DNA from: Cyclobacteriaceae bacterium
GTDB lineage: Bacteria; Bacteroidota; Bacteroidia; Cytophagales; Cyclobacteriaceae
Length of the DNA stretch: 43,892 bases
Direction of reading: 5' to 3'
Assembly: GCA_020436085.1 (NCBI GenBank)
Contig: JAGQYM010000039.1
Location: 1-43,892 of the forward strand
Shown one piece after another: positions 6,993 through 15,465 of this stretch. A program made the position numbers and the translations under genes. The notes beneath the pieces are model-generated. The model was given only the letters and a program-made list of their open reading frames with translations. It was not told where the DNA came from and did no database searches. How positions within the stretch are numbered: position 1 is the stretch's first letter; each line of letters opens with the position of its first letter.

Positions 6993-8102
6993 ATGCAGTC
7001 TAATAGAAGCCTGTCAATTGACGTGCTACGCGGTCTTACTGTAGCGGTCATGATTGTGGTGAATTCACCTGGTAGCTGGGAATATGTTTACAGTCCTTTA
7101 TTGCACGCCCAATGGAATGGATTTACGCTCACCGATTGGGTGTTTCCGTCATTTCTTTTCGTAGTGGGTAATTCAATGAGCTTTAGTCTGGACAGGTACC
7201 GGCAAATGGGCACATCGGCATTTTTTACTAAAGTGATTAAGCGGACTGTATTGATTTTTTTGATAGGCTACTTGCTCATCTGGTTTCCGTTTTTCAGACA
7301 CAACGCTGAAGGTGAAATTTATTTGAAGTCTATTGAGTCGACAAGAATTTTTGGGGTACTGCAAAGAATTGCCTTGTGCTACTTCTTTGCATCCATTATG
7401 ATCTACTATTTAAGCGAACGCGCTACTTTAATTCTGTCAATGGCCATGCTTGTAGCTTATCACCTCGTGCTTGTCATATTTGGTGACTTGACCTTGGCTG
7501 GTAATGCGGTCTTAAAGTTTGATTTATGGCTGGTAGGTGATGCGCACATGTATCATGGTGAAGGACTTGCGTTTGATCCGGAAGGATTTCTCAGCACACT
7601 TCCTGCGGTGGTCAATGTGATCGGAGGATACTGGGCAGGCGTCTTCTTACGAAAGAAAGGAGCGACCTACGAGACTATCGCAAAGATGATGGTGGTCGGT
7701 GTGATTTTTATAGTTGCAGGATTTGCCTGGGACATTCTCCTTCCATTCAACAAAAAAATATGGACCAGTAGTTATGTACTGTTAACGATTGGCATCAACC
7801 TTCACCTCTTGGCTCTTCTTACCTTCGTTATCGACCTAAGGCAAAATAGGAAGTGGACATATTTTTTTGATGTTTTTGGAAAAAATACGTTGTTCATTTA
7901 TGTGGCCTCTTCTTTGATTACTGACATTATACTTTTCCTTAGCATCGGAGATCACAACATATACGATTGGTTTTATGTGATGGTGTTTCAGTCCATCTTT
8001 GGAAACTACCTTGGATCTTTTCTTTTTGCGCTCGCCTTCTTGATGGTGTGTTGGCTTATAGGCTTGTGGATGGACAAGAAGAAAATCTATATCAAAATTT
8101 AG
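6993..8102 (+). CDS. NagX/HGSNAT-like membrane acyltransferase (DUF5009 group)
   Basis: A 369-residue polytopic inner membrane protein with about ten hydrophobic segments. The N-terminus SLSIDVLRGLTVAVMIVVN, then SPLLHAQWNGFTLTDWVFPSFLFVVG, is the signature of the family of human heparan-alpha-glucosaminide N-acetyltransferase and bacterial NagX. The histidine in LLHAQW corresponds to the proposed acyl-carrying residue; the next position, often WHG, is WNG here. The family is thought to move an acyl group across the membrane onto a sugar, often in N-acetylglucosamine use, but no sugar genes lie nearby. It is divergent from the IsdG-like gene and has an operator copy inside its likely promoter, hinting at iron control. 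Its stop overlaps the dnaX stop by 4 bases (convergent). Confidence 0.85.
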   Translation: MQSNRSLSIDVLRGLTVAVMIVVNSPGSWEYVYSPLLHAQWNGFTLTDWVFPSFLFVVGNSMSFSLDRYRQMGTSAFFTKVIKRTVLIFLIGYLLIWFPFFRHNAEGEIYLKSIESTRIFGVLQRIALCYFFASIMIYYLSERATLILSMAMLVAYHLVLVIFGDLTLAGNAVLKFDLWLVGDAHMYHGEGLAFDPEGFLSTLPAVVNVIGGYWAGVFLRKKGATYETIAKMMVVGVIFIVAGFAWDILLPFNKKIWTSSYVLLTIGINLHLLALLTFVIDLRQNRKWTYFFDVFGKNTLFIYVASSLITDIILFLSIGDHNIYDWFYVMVFQSIFGNYLGSFLFALAFLMVCWLIGLWMDKKKIYIKI

Positions 8103-9783
8103 AAGTCGGTATCAAGACCAAGCCTGTCTTTGAGTTCCTTCAGAATGGGATTTTTTTCTGCAAGGTGATCGAACTTTTCTTTGTTCGTGTAAGCGATTTT
8201 TTGGCTTTGTACTTCTTTGACGATACTGATCACATTCAGTCTCTTGTTTGATAAACGTTCCCTTAGAAATTCAGTGAGTGGAGTTCTTATGGCCTGCAAC
8301 AATGGTTCCTCCACTGCATTGGAAAGCCGGACGGTGACTACGTCATTATTAAACTCAAATTCCTGTCTCAGAATGTGATACTCGCCAACTTGTGTCTTGC
8401 GTTGTTCTGCAAATTCATCCCATGCCAGTTTCAATTCTTCAAGTGTAACCGCTCTATCTGGCGACTGAGAATGTTCCTCAGCCTTCGGCTTGTCTTCGAT
8501 GACTTCGTCTTTTTTTCCATTCGCGAGATCAGTCAAGTTTAGTGTAAGCTTTTTCCTTGTCGATGGGGAAGGGGAAGACGTTGCGGGCTGTGATCTGGCT
8601 TCAATTTTTTCGACCGGGGCAGGATCAGGAGGGGGAGCGGGCTTGCTCTCAACTGGAGGAGGAGTCTCCTCCGTTTTTAATTCACTTTTTTTTTTACTGC
8701 CTCTGCTGAGGATGATCCATTTGAGCTGAATACAGCGTTGACATGTGCCATTTTCATCAGCGCCAGCTCCACGAGAAGTCGTTGGTTTTTGGCCGCCTTA
8801 TAATTAAGATCGCACTGATTGGCGATGTTAAGCCATGAAAGTAGCAGCGATGGGCTGGCTGCTTTTGCCTGCTCCAGATACTTCTGACGTGTAGCATCAG
8901 GTACCTCCATAAGTTCTTCGGTGCGAGCATCCTGCGATACCAAAAGATTTCTTAGGTGCTCACTAAAGCCCACGATGAAATTATGTGCGTCAAAACCCTT
9001 TTTTAGAATTTCATCAAGAAGCAGTAGAGGTTGGGTTGGGTTTTCTGTGAGAAGCCCATCAGCGACCTGGAAGTAATAATCGTAATCAAGAATATGCAGG
9101 TTGCTGAGAACGTCCTTGAAGGTCACTTCACTGCCCGAAGAGAATGTAACCATCAAATCAAAAATCGACAGCGCATCGCGAAGGGCGCCATCCGCTTTTT
9201 GTGCGATTAGATGCAGAGCTTCATCCTCAGCTTTGATTTTTTCCCGGTCAGCGATTTTTTTCAGCTGCCTGCTAATGTCAGACACCTGAATTCTGTTGAA
9301 ATCAAAAATCTGGCATCGAGATAGAATAGTCGGAATTACCTTGTGCTTCTCCGTGGTAGCCAAAATAAAAATGGCATAGCTGGGCGGCTCCTCCAGCGTT
9401 TTCAAAAACGCATTGAAGGCTGCGTTGGAGAGCATGTGAACCTCGTCTATGATATAGACTTTGTATTTACCGAACTGAGGTGGGTATCTCACCTGATCGA
9501 TCAGATTCCTGATGTCCTCAACTGAGTTGTTTGAGGCAGCATCAAGTTCAAATATGTTGAGAGTGTTTGTTTCAGCTTTTTCTTCAAAGCCGTTGATCAT
9601 TCGGGCAACGATCCTCGCGCATGTTGTTTTACCTACTCCACGAGGTCCACAAAACAAGAGCGCCTGAGCAAGCTTGTTGTTGTCGATGGCATTTTTAAGT
9701 GTGGTGGTGATGTGATCCTGACCAACAACTTCATCAAATCCGAGCGGACGGTACTTTCTGGCCGATACAACAAAACTATCCAT
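8099..9783 (-). CDS. dnaX: DNA polymerase III subunit gamma/tau, with internal -1 shift at an A10 tract
   Basis: This is the clamp-loader ATPase of the replicative polymerase. The initial frame (9783 to 8677) gives 368 residues: Walker A GPRGVGKT at 46-53, Walker B IIDEVHML, and the sensor and arginine-finger region ATTEKHKVIPTILSRCQIFDF. The four-cysteine zinc module of E. coli DnaX after Walker A is absent, as is usual in Bacteroidota. This frame ends AVKKKVN and stop, just after ten A residues (plus-strand T run 8686-8695). Re-reading one A continues into SELKTEETPPP, a proline-rich linker and a C-terminal domain ending at 8099, giving a 561-residue tau. A shift on the tract would thus yield both gamma and tau. 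Alternatively the base count in the homopolymer is wrong. The C-terminal frame has no convincing start of its own; its first TTG is mid-linker. Confidence 0.88.
8658..8695 (-). promoter_or_regulatory. dnaX recoding element: A10 slippery tract plus hairpin
   Basis: On the minus strand ten A residues (8686-8695) contain the heptamer A AAA AAA in the -1 slippage register. After a 13-base spacer comes the perfect GC-rich inverted repeat GGAGGAGACTCCTCC (8658-8672), a possible stimulatory hairpin. An AGAGG lies just upstream of the tract. Slippery site plus downstream hairpin resembles E. coli dnaX; a run this long could also slip during transcription, as in Thermus. Confidence 0.65.
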
Positions 9784-9856
9784 CTGACAGCAAATTAATA
9801 CCTATTGACTAATGGCCATAGTACCAGAGAACATTTTACCCAGAATCTTGCTTTGA

Positions 9857-11128
9857 CTAGAAAAACTTGAGAGGTACTTGCAATTCCTCGTTACCGCGCT
9901 TCACTACTACTGTCGTCTCATTACCTTTTTCAAACGCGGAAAGGGCCTTCATGTAGCTCATCATGTCTACTACCTCGTTATCTCCCAGTTTCACAACAAT
10001 GTCGCCTTTCTGGAGACCGGCAGCCTGGGCTGGTTTGCCTTCACTAATGCCATCTATTCGCATGCCTTTGCCGCTAAAGAGATAGTCAGGAACTACACCC
10101 AGTGACACCGTAAATCTGGGGGTGTCGCTTGATTCGTCTTTAGTTTTTGTGAAAGCCAATTTGTCGCCTTCATCAAGGCTGGTAGCAATTCGCTCAATCA
10201 TTTCGGCCACTTTTACCATCCCATCGTAATTGAGCTTCTCTGCATCATCGCTCGGTTTGTGATAGTCGGAATGTTGGCCAGTGAAGAAATGAAGCACAGG
10301 CAGGTCTTGCAAATAAAAAGAAGTGTGATCAGACGGCCCTACTCCCGATTCACGGAATACTAGCTGCAGGCTATCAGTATTTGCTTTGTTGATCATGTCA
10401 GGCCAGGAAGGTGACGTGCCAACGCCATGGATGGCCAAGCCTCGTTGTTCGTCAAGTCTGCCCACCATATCAAGGTTGATCATGGCAGTAACCTTGCCAA
10501 GGTCTACTGTTGAATTCTTGGCGAAGTAATTCGAACCCCACAGTCCTTCTTCTTCACCGCTGAACGCAATAAATAAAACGTCTTTGTTCATCTTTTTTGC
10601 CTTCAGCCTTTCTGCCAACTGCATCATCACTGCCACGCCACTCGCATTGTCATCAGCACCATTATGTACCTGTGCCGTATCACTGCGGAATAATGAGCTC
10701 ACGCCTCCATAACCAAGGTGGTCATAGTGTGCCCCGATAATGATCATTTCTTCTCCCGGGTTGTCGATGTAGCCGATTACATTTTTTGATTTGATTGTGA
10801 GTGAATCACCGCCTTTACCGACCTTGGGCATCTCGTGCGGATTCTGAGATGGTGTTACCTCATACTGTTGATAGAATTCTTCTGTTCCTGCGGGTTTAAG
10901 TCCGATGTTGGTGAATCGGTTGACAATATATTGAGCGGCCTTTTTTTCACCTTCTGTGCCGGTCTTGCGTCCTTCAAGATCGTCACTTGCCAAAAAAGTA
11001 ACGTCATCTTTCAAGGAAATACTCCAATCCGCTGCTGACTTTTCCTTTGGCTGACATGCAAATGCTGTTACAAGAAAAATGAGAGGTATAAATCGTGTGT
11101 GAAGGGGTTTTGAACTTGAGTATTGCAA
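9857..11128 (-). CDS. M28 family zinc aminopeptidase with C-terminal PDZ domain, lipoprotein
   Basis: A 423-residue exported peptidase. The N-terminal hydrophobic segment ends in the lipobox AFAC (C25). The frame opens at a TTG, and no ATG or GTG precedes the signal peptide, so the start is TTG or uncertain. The M28 metal set is complete: H134 and D136 in AHYDHLG, D159 in NGADDNASG, E192/E193 in GEEEG, D220 in NLDMVG and H290 in DYHKPSD. Residues about 335-420 form a PDZ domain (GMRIDGISEGKPAQAAGLQKGD). Similar PDZ-bearing M28 enzymes remove N-terminal residues from peptides in the periplasm or at the cell surface. It lies 73 bases upstream of dnaX on the same strand and is divergent from the TolB-like gene. 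Catalytic assignment is strong and specificity is unknown. Confidence 0.9.
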   Translation of the reverse strand: MQYSSSKPLHTRFIPLIFLVTAFACQPKEKSAADWSISLKDDVTFLASDDLEGRKTGTEGEKKAAQYIVNRFTNIGLKPAGTEEFYQQYEVTPSQNPHEMPKVGKGGDSLTIKSKNVIGYIDNPGEEMIIIGAHYDHLGYGGVSSLFRSDTAQVHNGADDNASGVAVMMQLAERLKAKKMNKDVLFIAFSGEEEGLWGSNYFAKNSTVDLGKVTAMINLDMVGRLDEQRGLAIHGVGTSPSWPDMINKANTDSLQLVFRESGVGPSDHTSFYLQDLPVLHFFTGQHSDYHKPSDDAEKLNYDGMVKVAEMIERIATSLDEGDKLAFTKTKDESSDTPRFTVSLGVVPDYLFSGKGMRIDGISEGKPAQAAGLQKGDIVVKLGDNEVVDMMSYMKALSAFEKGNETTVVVKRGNEELQVPLKFF

Positions 11129-11193
11129 GGCTTTAATGTTAAATTTGGCGCTCGAAATTGAGCAGACAAAATTACTACTTCAAGCAATACCAC

Positions 11194-12273
11194 ATGAGAT
11201 TTTTGATCATAATTCTGGCCTTCATTTTAGCGGTTTCATGCACGCAAAAGACTACACAAGAAACTAACGAGTCGACTACAGTTGACACGCTTCGTTACCA
11301 GGATGAGAAGCATTTAAAAAATATTAAGAAGCTCACTTTTGGTGGCGACAATGCTGAAGCTTATTGGAGTTTTGATGGTTCCATGCTCACGTTCCAATCG
11401 ACTAGTGAACAGCTGGGAACTGAATGTGATCAGATATTTTATATGGATCCTTTTCAAGGATCAGCGCCAAAATTGATAAGCACCGGGAAAGGAAGAACCA
11501 CATGTTCTTATTTTCTACCGGGTGACACAACAGTTGTGTATGCTTCAACTCATCTTGGCAATGAAGCTTGCCCTCCCGTACCTGAAAGAAGGTCAGATGG
11601 TAAATATGTGTGGCCCATCTATCCTGACTTTGACATTTTCGTTACAGACCTTAATGGAAACATTGTTAAACAATTGACTAATGAGCCGGGATATGATGCT
11701 GAGGCAACAGTATCCCCAAAGGGCGATAAAATTGTTTTCACCTCTCTTCGTACTGGCGATCTTGAGTTATACACGATGAACCTTGATGGTTCTGATGTAA
11801 AACAGGTAACGAACGCGTTAGGTTATGATGGAGGAGCCTTCTTTTCTCCCGATGGTACAAAACTTATTTTTCGCGCTTCACGCCCTAAAACAGAAGAAGA
11901 GATTAAGGTGTATAAGGAATTACTCAGCGAAGGTCTTGTGATGCCAACGCAGATGGAGCTCTTCATTTGTAATGTTGATGGAAGTGATCTTCGTCAGATT
12001 ACCAACCTTGGTAAAGCCAACTGGTGCCCATTCTTTCATCCGTCAGGTGATAAGGTCATCTTCGCGTCAAATCATGAGACTGAGCGGGGTTTTCCATTCA
12101 ATCTTTACATGATAAATGTAGATGGCACCGGTCTTGAGCGCATTACGCACGATGATACCTTCGATGCGTTTCCAATGTTTTCGCAGGATGGAAAATATCT
12201 TGTCTTCAGCTCAAACAGAAATAACGGAGGTGGACGTGATACAAATCTTTTCTTCGCGGAGTGGGTTGAGTAA
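11194..12273 (+). CDS. TolB-like PD40 beta-propeller lipoprotein
   Basis: A 359-residue lipoprotein when started at 11194 (MRFLIIILAFILAVSC), with the lipidated cysteine at residue 16. The frame reaches back to a TTG at 11158, but that would put 12 polar residues before the signal peptide. The rest is a TolB/PD40-type propeller with repeated strands such as VSPKGDKIVFTSLRTGDLELY, FSPDGTKLIF, FHPSGDKVIFASN and FSQDGKYLVFSSNR. Such proteins usually bind other proteins or act as propeller modules of secreted peptidases. No peptidase domain is present, so the role is unknown. Its stop is 4 bases from the stop of the convergent M20 gene, with no terminator seen. Confidence 0.83.
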   Translation: MRFLIIILAFILAVSCTQKTTQETNESTTVDTLRYQDEKHLKNIKKLTFGGDNAEAYWSFDGSMLTFQSTSEQLGTECDQIFYMDPFQGSAPKLISTGKGRTTCSYFLPGDTTVVYASTHLGNEACPPVPERRSDGKYVWPIYPDFDIFVTDLNGNIVKQLTNEPGYDAEATVSPKGDKIVFTSLRTGDLELYTMNLDGSDVKQVTNALGYDGGAFFSPDGTKLIFRASRPKTEEEIKVYKELLSEGLVMPTQMELFICNVDGSDLRQITNLGKANWCPFFHPSGDKVIFASNHETERGFPFNLYMINVDGTGLERITHDDTFDAFPMFSQDGKYLVFSSNRNNGGGRDTNLFFAEWVE

Positions 12274-12277
12274 AACC

Positions 12278-13786
12278 TTAAAGCTTCTCCTTTAAAATAT
12301 AATAGAAGGTTTTTACACCATCAATGTAGTTTCCGACCCTGATATTTTCATTGGGCGCATGTTGATTATTGTCAGCATTTACGATAGGAACGCCTACAGC
12401 CGGTACACCAAGTGTGATCACAAACGGTGAGATGGGAATTGAACCTCCGGCAGTTCTAATTCGAATAGGTTCTTTTCCAAAGGCGTTGGTCATGGCACGA
12501 TTCAGCCATAAGCCAACTTCGGAGTCAAACGGAGTTTGAAAAGCCAAATAAGAAACGCTGGACTGAAATGAAGCCAATCGCGGATATTTCATTCGCTCCT
12601 CTTCGGTTGGCTCTTTGTCCAGAATATGATACCCCTGCTTTTCAATGTGACTTCTTACCAACCCAATCAGTTTGTCAGGATCGCTTGTAGGCACCAGCCT
12701 AATGTCAAGTTCAGCTACTGCCTCAGCAGGGATCAATGTTCTGGCTTTTGCTCCTACATAAAGGGAATTCAATCCGCGGATATTTAGCGTGGGGTATTGA
12801 AGTGATTCCTGGAAAGAACCTCCAACTTTATCGGGTTCTGCGATACCGAGAAATTTATTGATTTCATTTTCGTCATCAGGTACTTGTTTCAGAATCTCTT
12901 TTTCCTTTTCGGTAAGCGTGGTGCCGTCATAAAAGCCGGGAATTGTTACGCGGCCGTCTTCGTCCTTCATTGAAGCGAGCAATTGTGAGAGACGCATCGC
13001 AGGATTGGGCGTGTAGTTACCATAGTTCCCACTATGCACAGGCTGGCGAGGGCCGTATGTAGTAATAGTAATATCACAGATGCCCCGTGCACCAAAACTT
13101 AGTGTGGGTTGGTTGCTTACGTGTCGCGGTCCGTCAAAAATGATAAACATATCTGATGCCAGATCGGTTTGATATTTCTTTACGGCTTCTAGTAGTCGTG
13201 GTGATCCGAGTTCTTCCTCAAAATCCATTATCACTTTGATGTTGTAATTCGGTTCTATCTTCGCCTCCTGCATAGCGTCAAGAGCGGCAAGGAATGCTAT
13301 TGCTGCACCTTTGGAATCGGAGGTTGATCGCGCAAAAATTCGCCAGTCGGGATTGATGTTTTCATAAAGTTGACCATAGTTGATGGCCTTCCATGCGCCA
13401 TCGGCACTCTGCTCCTTTAGGGTGGGCGTCCACGGACTCTCTTGAAACCATTTGCTGGAGTCAACCGGCTGACCGTCTATTTGAAGGTATACCAAAACTG
13501 TTTTGACAGGTTTCTTTGCCTTTCTCTCTGCCATCAGCAAGGGCACGGTTGGTGTTTCCAATCGCTTGGTTGCGAAACCTCGCTTTGCAAATGCGGACTC
13601 GCACCACCGGATATTTTTCTCTATGTCCTTAGGAAAATGAGCATCATTAGGAATTCTTAGTATCTCCTCAAGGTCGTGAAATGACTGGACTGCGTGCTTT
13701 CTGATAATTGCATCCTCCTTGTCATTTTTCTTTTGAGCGACAGCTACCGTTGTGACACAGGCCAATAAAAAAAGTATTCTTTTCAT
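12278..13786 (-). CDS. Exported M20 family metallopeptidase-like protein with Gln in place of a metal His
   Basis: A 502-residue exported protein with the signal peptide MKRILFLLACVTTVAVAQ. It has the full M20 layout: a split catalytic domain and a dimerisation insert. Recognisable ligand regions are STSDSKGA (D157), DFEEELGS (E190-E192), a dimerisation-domain histidine in PVHSGNYG, and a C-terminal H476 in NQHAPNEN. The first motif, normally HxD, reads LQIDGQPVD: glutamine 102 (codon CAA at 13481-13483) stands where a metal-binding histidine is expected, while D104 is kept. Activity may be altered or lost, or the site may work with other ligands. The NTF2-like gene ends 6 bases upstream on the same strand, so they form an operon. 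Dipeptidase or carboxypeptidase specificity cannot be assigned. Confidence 0.85.
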   Translation of the reverse strand: MKRILFLLACVTTVAVAQKKNDKEDAIIRKHAVQSFHDLEEILRIPNDAHFPKDIEKNIRWCESAFAKRGFATKRLETPTVPLLMAERKAKKPVKTVLVYLQIDGQPVDSSKWFQESPWTPTLKEQSADGAWKAINYGQLYENINPDWRIFARSTSDSKGAAIAFLAALDAMQEAKIEPNYNIKVIMDFEEELGSPRLLEAVKKYQTDLASDMFIIFDGPRHVSNQPTLSFGARGICDITITTYGPRQPVHSGNYGNYTPNPAMRLSQLLASMKDEDGRVTIPGFYDGTTLTEKEKEILKQVPDDENEINKFLGIAEPDKVGGSFQESLQYPTLNIRGLNSLYVGAKARTLIPAEAVAELDIRLVPTSDPDKLIGLVRSHIEKQGYHILDKEPTEEERMKYPRLASFQSSVSYLAFQTPFDSEVGLWLNRAMTNAFGKEPIRIRTAGGSIPISPFVITLGVPAVGVPIVNADNNQHAPNENIRVGNYIDGVKTFYYILKEKL

Positions 13787-13792
13787 AGTATC

Positions 13793-14305
13793 TTATTTCA
13801 AATATTTATCTGGAATGGGAAAGCCCATGCTTTCGGCACACCAAAAGATGGAGACAACATAGTATCGGTCTTTGTCTTTGAAAAGCTGAATACTGTTAAT
13901 TCCTCGATTCGCCACCGGACCAGTTTTTGTTTCTCTCGTTTCGTAAGTACTGAATACGTGCGCAATCGTTCCGTATTCTTCCAGTGTGTGACTCAGTTCC
14001 ACCTCAAAGAAGCCAGTTTTAATATTGTTCGTGAACATTTGCACATACTCCTCTGGAGAGATTGATCTTAGTCCAAAGTTTCCATCTTTAGTTTTGCTTG
14101 TGGGGATTAACCTGGTTTCAGGCTTGAAAAGATTTCTAAACCTATCCCAATCCCGTGGAGCACTGGCGTCACCGGATATTACCTCATAAAGAGCAGTTAT
14201 TATGCCATCAATTGATGAGACGTCTTTGTTATAGTCCTTTGATTGGGCATTTGACTGACTTGCAATCAAAATGGTGAGCAGGGCAGTGAGTTGAAATATT
14301 TTCAT
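13793..14305 (-). CDS. Exported NTF2/SnoaL-like protein
   Basis: A 170-residue protein with a cleavable signal peptide (MKIFQLTALLTILIASQSNAQ). The mature part has the cone-shaped NTF2-like pattern: a helix (VSSIDGIITALYEVIS), WDRFRNLFKPETRLIPT, and then long beta strands ending GINSIQLFKDKDRYYVVSIFWCAE. The fold is used by both enzymes and binding proteins, and I see no catalytic signature, so the function is unknown. It is the first gene of a two-gene unit with the M20 protein that starts 6 bases after its stop, which suggests a role tied to that exported protein. About 105 bases separate it from the divergent glycosyltransferase gene. Confidence 0.72.
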   Translation of the reverse strand: MKIFQLTALLTILIASQSNAQSKDYNKDVSSIDGIITALYEVISGDASAPRDWDRFRNLFKPETRLIPTSKTKDGNFGLRSISPEEYVQMFTNNIKTGFFEVELSHTLEEYGTIAHVFSTYETRETKTGPVANRGINSIQLFKDKDRYYVVSIFWCAESMGFPIPDKYLK

Positions 14306-14411
14306 CGAATAAAATTATTAAATGTGGTTATCGACTTGTGTAATCATTTGTGCCTGTGGTGCCTGATCGATGTGGAAGGCGAATGTAATCAAATGACTAA
14401 ATTTATGGCGA

Positions 14412-15371
14412 ATGGCCAGTCTTGTTAAGTACTCAATTATTGTTCCGGTTTTCAATCGGCCGCACGAAATTGATGAGTTGCTCCAAAGCCTTACTCACCA
14501 GTCTTACGGTAATTTTGAGGTGTTGATTATAGAAGACGGATCTACTGAAACTTGTGAATCGGTCTATGAACGATACACTCAGCAACTACAAATCAGGTAT
14601 TTCTTTAAACCAAACTCTGGCCCGGGACCGAGTCGTAACTTCGGATACCAACATGCACGTGGCGACTACTTTATTGTGTTTGACTCTGATTGCATCGTTC
14701 CACCAGAATATTTGAGTGTGGTTGACAAATCTTTGCAAAGCAAGCCACTGGATGCATGGGGAGGACCTGACAGGGGACACAAGGACTTTACTCTGTTACA
14801 ACAGGCAATGGCATTTACAATGTCTTCAGTAATCACGACCGGAGGTATTCGCGGAGGAAGCAAGGCCAACGAAAGTTTTCAACCTCGCAGTTTCAACATG
14901 GGGATCAGCCAGGAAGTATATTCTAAAACTGACGGATTTAAATTTGATCGATTCGCTGAAGACATTGAGTTCAGCATCCGAATAAAAAAAGCTGGCTTTC
15001 GAATTGGATTGATACCCGAAGCTTATGTCTTTCACAAAAGGCGAACCTCATTACAACAGTTTTACAGACAGGTTTTCAATTTTGGACGAGGTAGAGTGCT
15101 GGTGGGGCGAGCGCATTCAGATGCAATAAGGATTACGCATTGGTTCCCTGCTTTTTTTGTACTCGGACTATTTTTCATGTTGCCTATGTTGCTATTCTGG
15201 CCTCCAATCGGACTCTTACTAGGTGGGGGCTATGTAATATATGCTATTGTATTAGCAATTTTTGCTTTTCGAACTACTCAGTCACTAAGGGTAACCTTAC
15301 TGGCTATTCCCTCAGCATTTGTACAATTGATCGGCTATGGCTTCGGATTCCTTAAACAAATTCTGAGTTAA
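14412..15371 (+). CDS. Family 2 glycosyltransferase, membrane anchored
   Basis: A 319-residue GT-A fold transferase. It opens with YSIIVPVFNRPHEIDELLQSL, a typical GT2 nucleotide-binding start. The metal-binding DxD region is FDSDCIVP near residues 93-100, and the acceptor region EDIEFSIRIKKAG lies near 180. Two or three hydrophobic segments from about 245 to 315 anchor it in the inner membrane, as in polyprenyl-phosphate or exopolysaccharide transferases. It is single: no other polysaccharide genes are near, and the OmpA-like gene follows after about 95 bases. Its sugar and acceptor are unknown. The ATG at 14412 places the first beta strand at residues 7-12, as usual for the family. Confidence 0.88.
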   Translation: MASLVKYSIIVPVFNRPHEIDELLQSLTHQSYGNFEVLIIEDGSTETCESVYERYTQQLQIRYFFKPNSGPGPSRNFGYQHARGDYFIVFDSDCIVPPEYLSVVDKSLQSKPLDAWGGPDRGHKDFTLLQQAMAFTMSSVITTGGIRGGSKANESFQPRSFNMGISQEVYSKTDGFKFDRFAEDIEFSIRIKKAGFRIGLIPEAYVFHKRRTSLQQFYRQVFNFGRGRVLVGRAHSDAIRITHWFPAFFVLGLFFMLPMLLFWPPIGLLLGGGYVIYAIVLAIFAFRTTQSLRVTLLAIPSAFVQLIGYGFGFLKQILS

Positions 15372-15465
15372 AAGTATCTATCGACTCCAAAACGGTGATT
15401 ATTGATGAAATTAGTTGACTATGTGGAACAATTGCGCCAAATTGAAAAGGCACAAAATATTGTCC

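Noticed and set aside
8099-8536. A separate 145-residue gene after dnaX beginning with TTG
   Set aside because: The frame continues upstream without a stop to the A10 tract, and the protein is the tau C-terminus; the TTG lies in the middle of the proline-rich linker region. I annotate one recoded gene.
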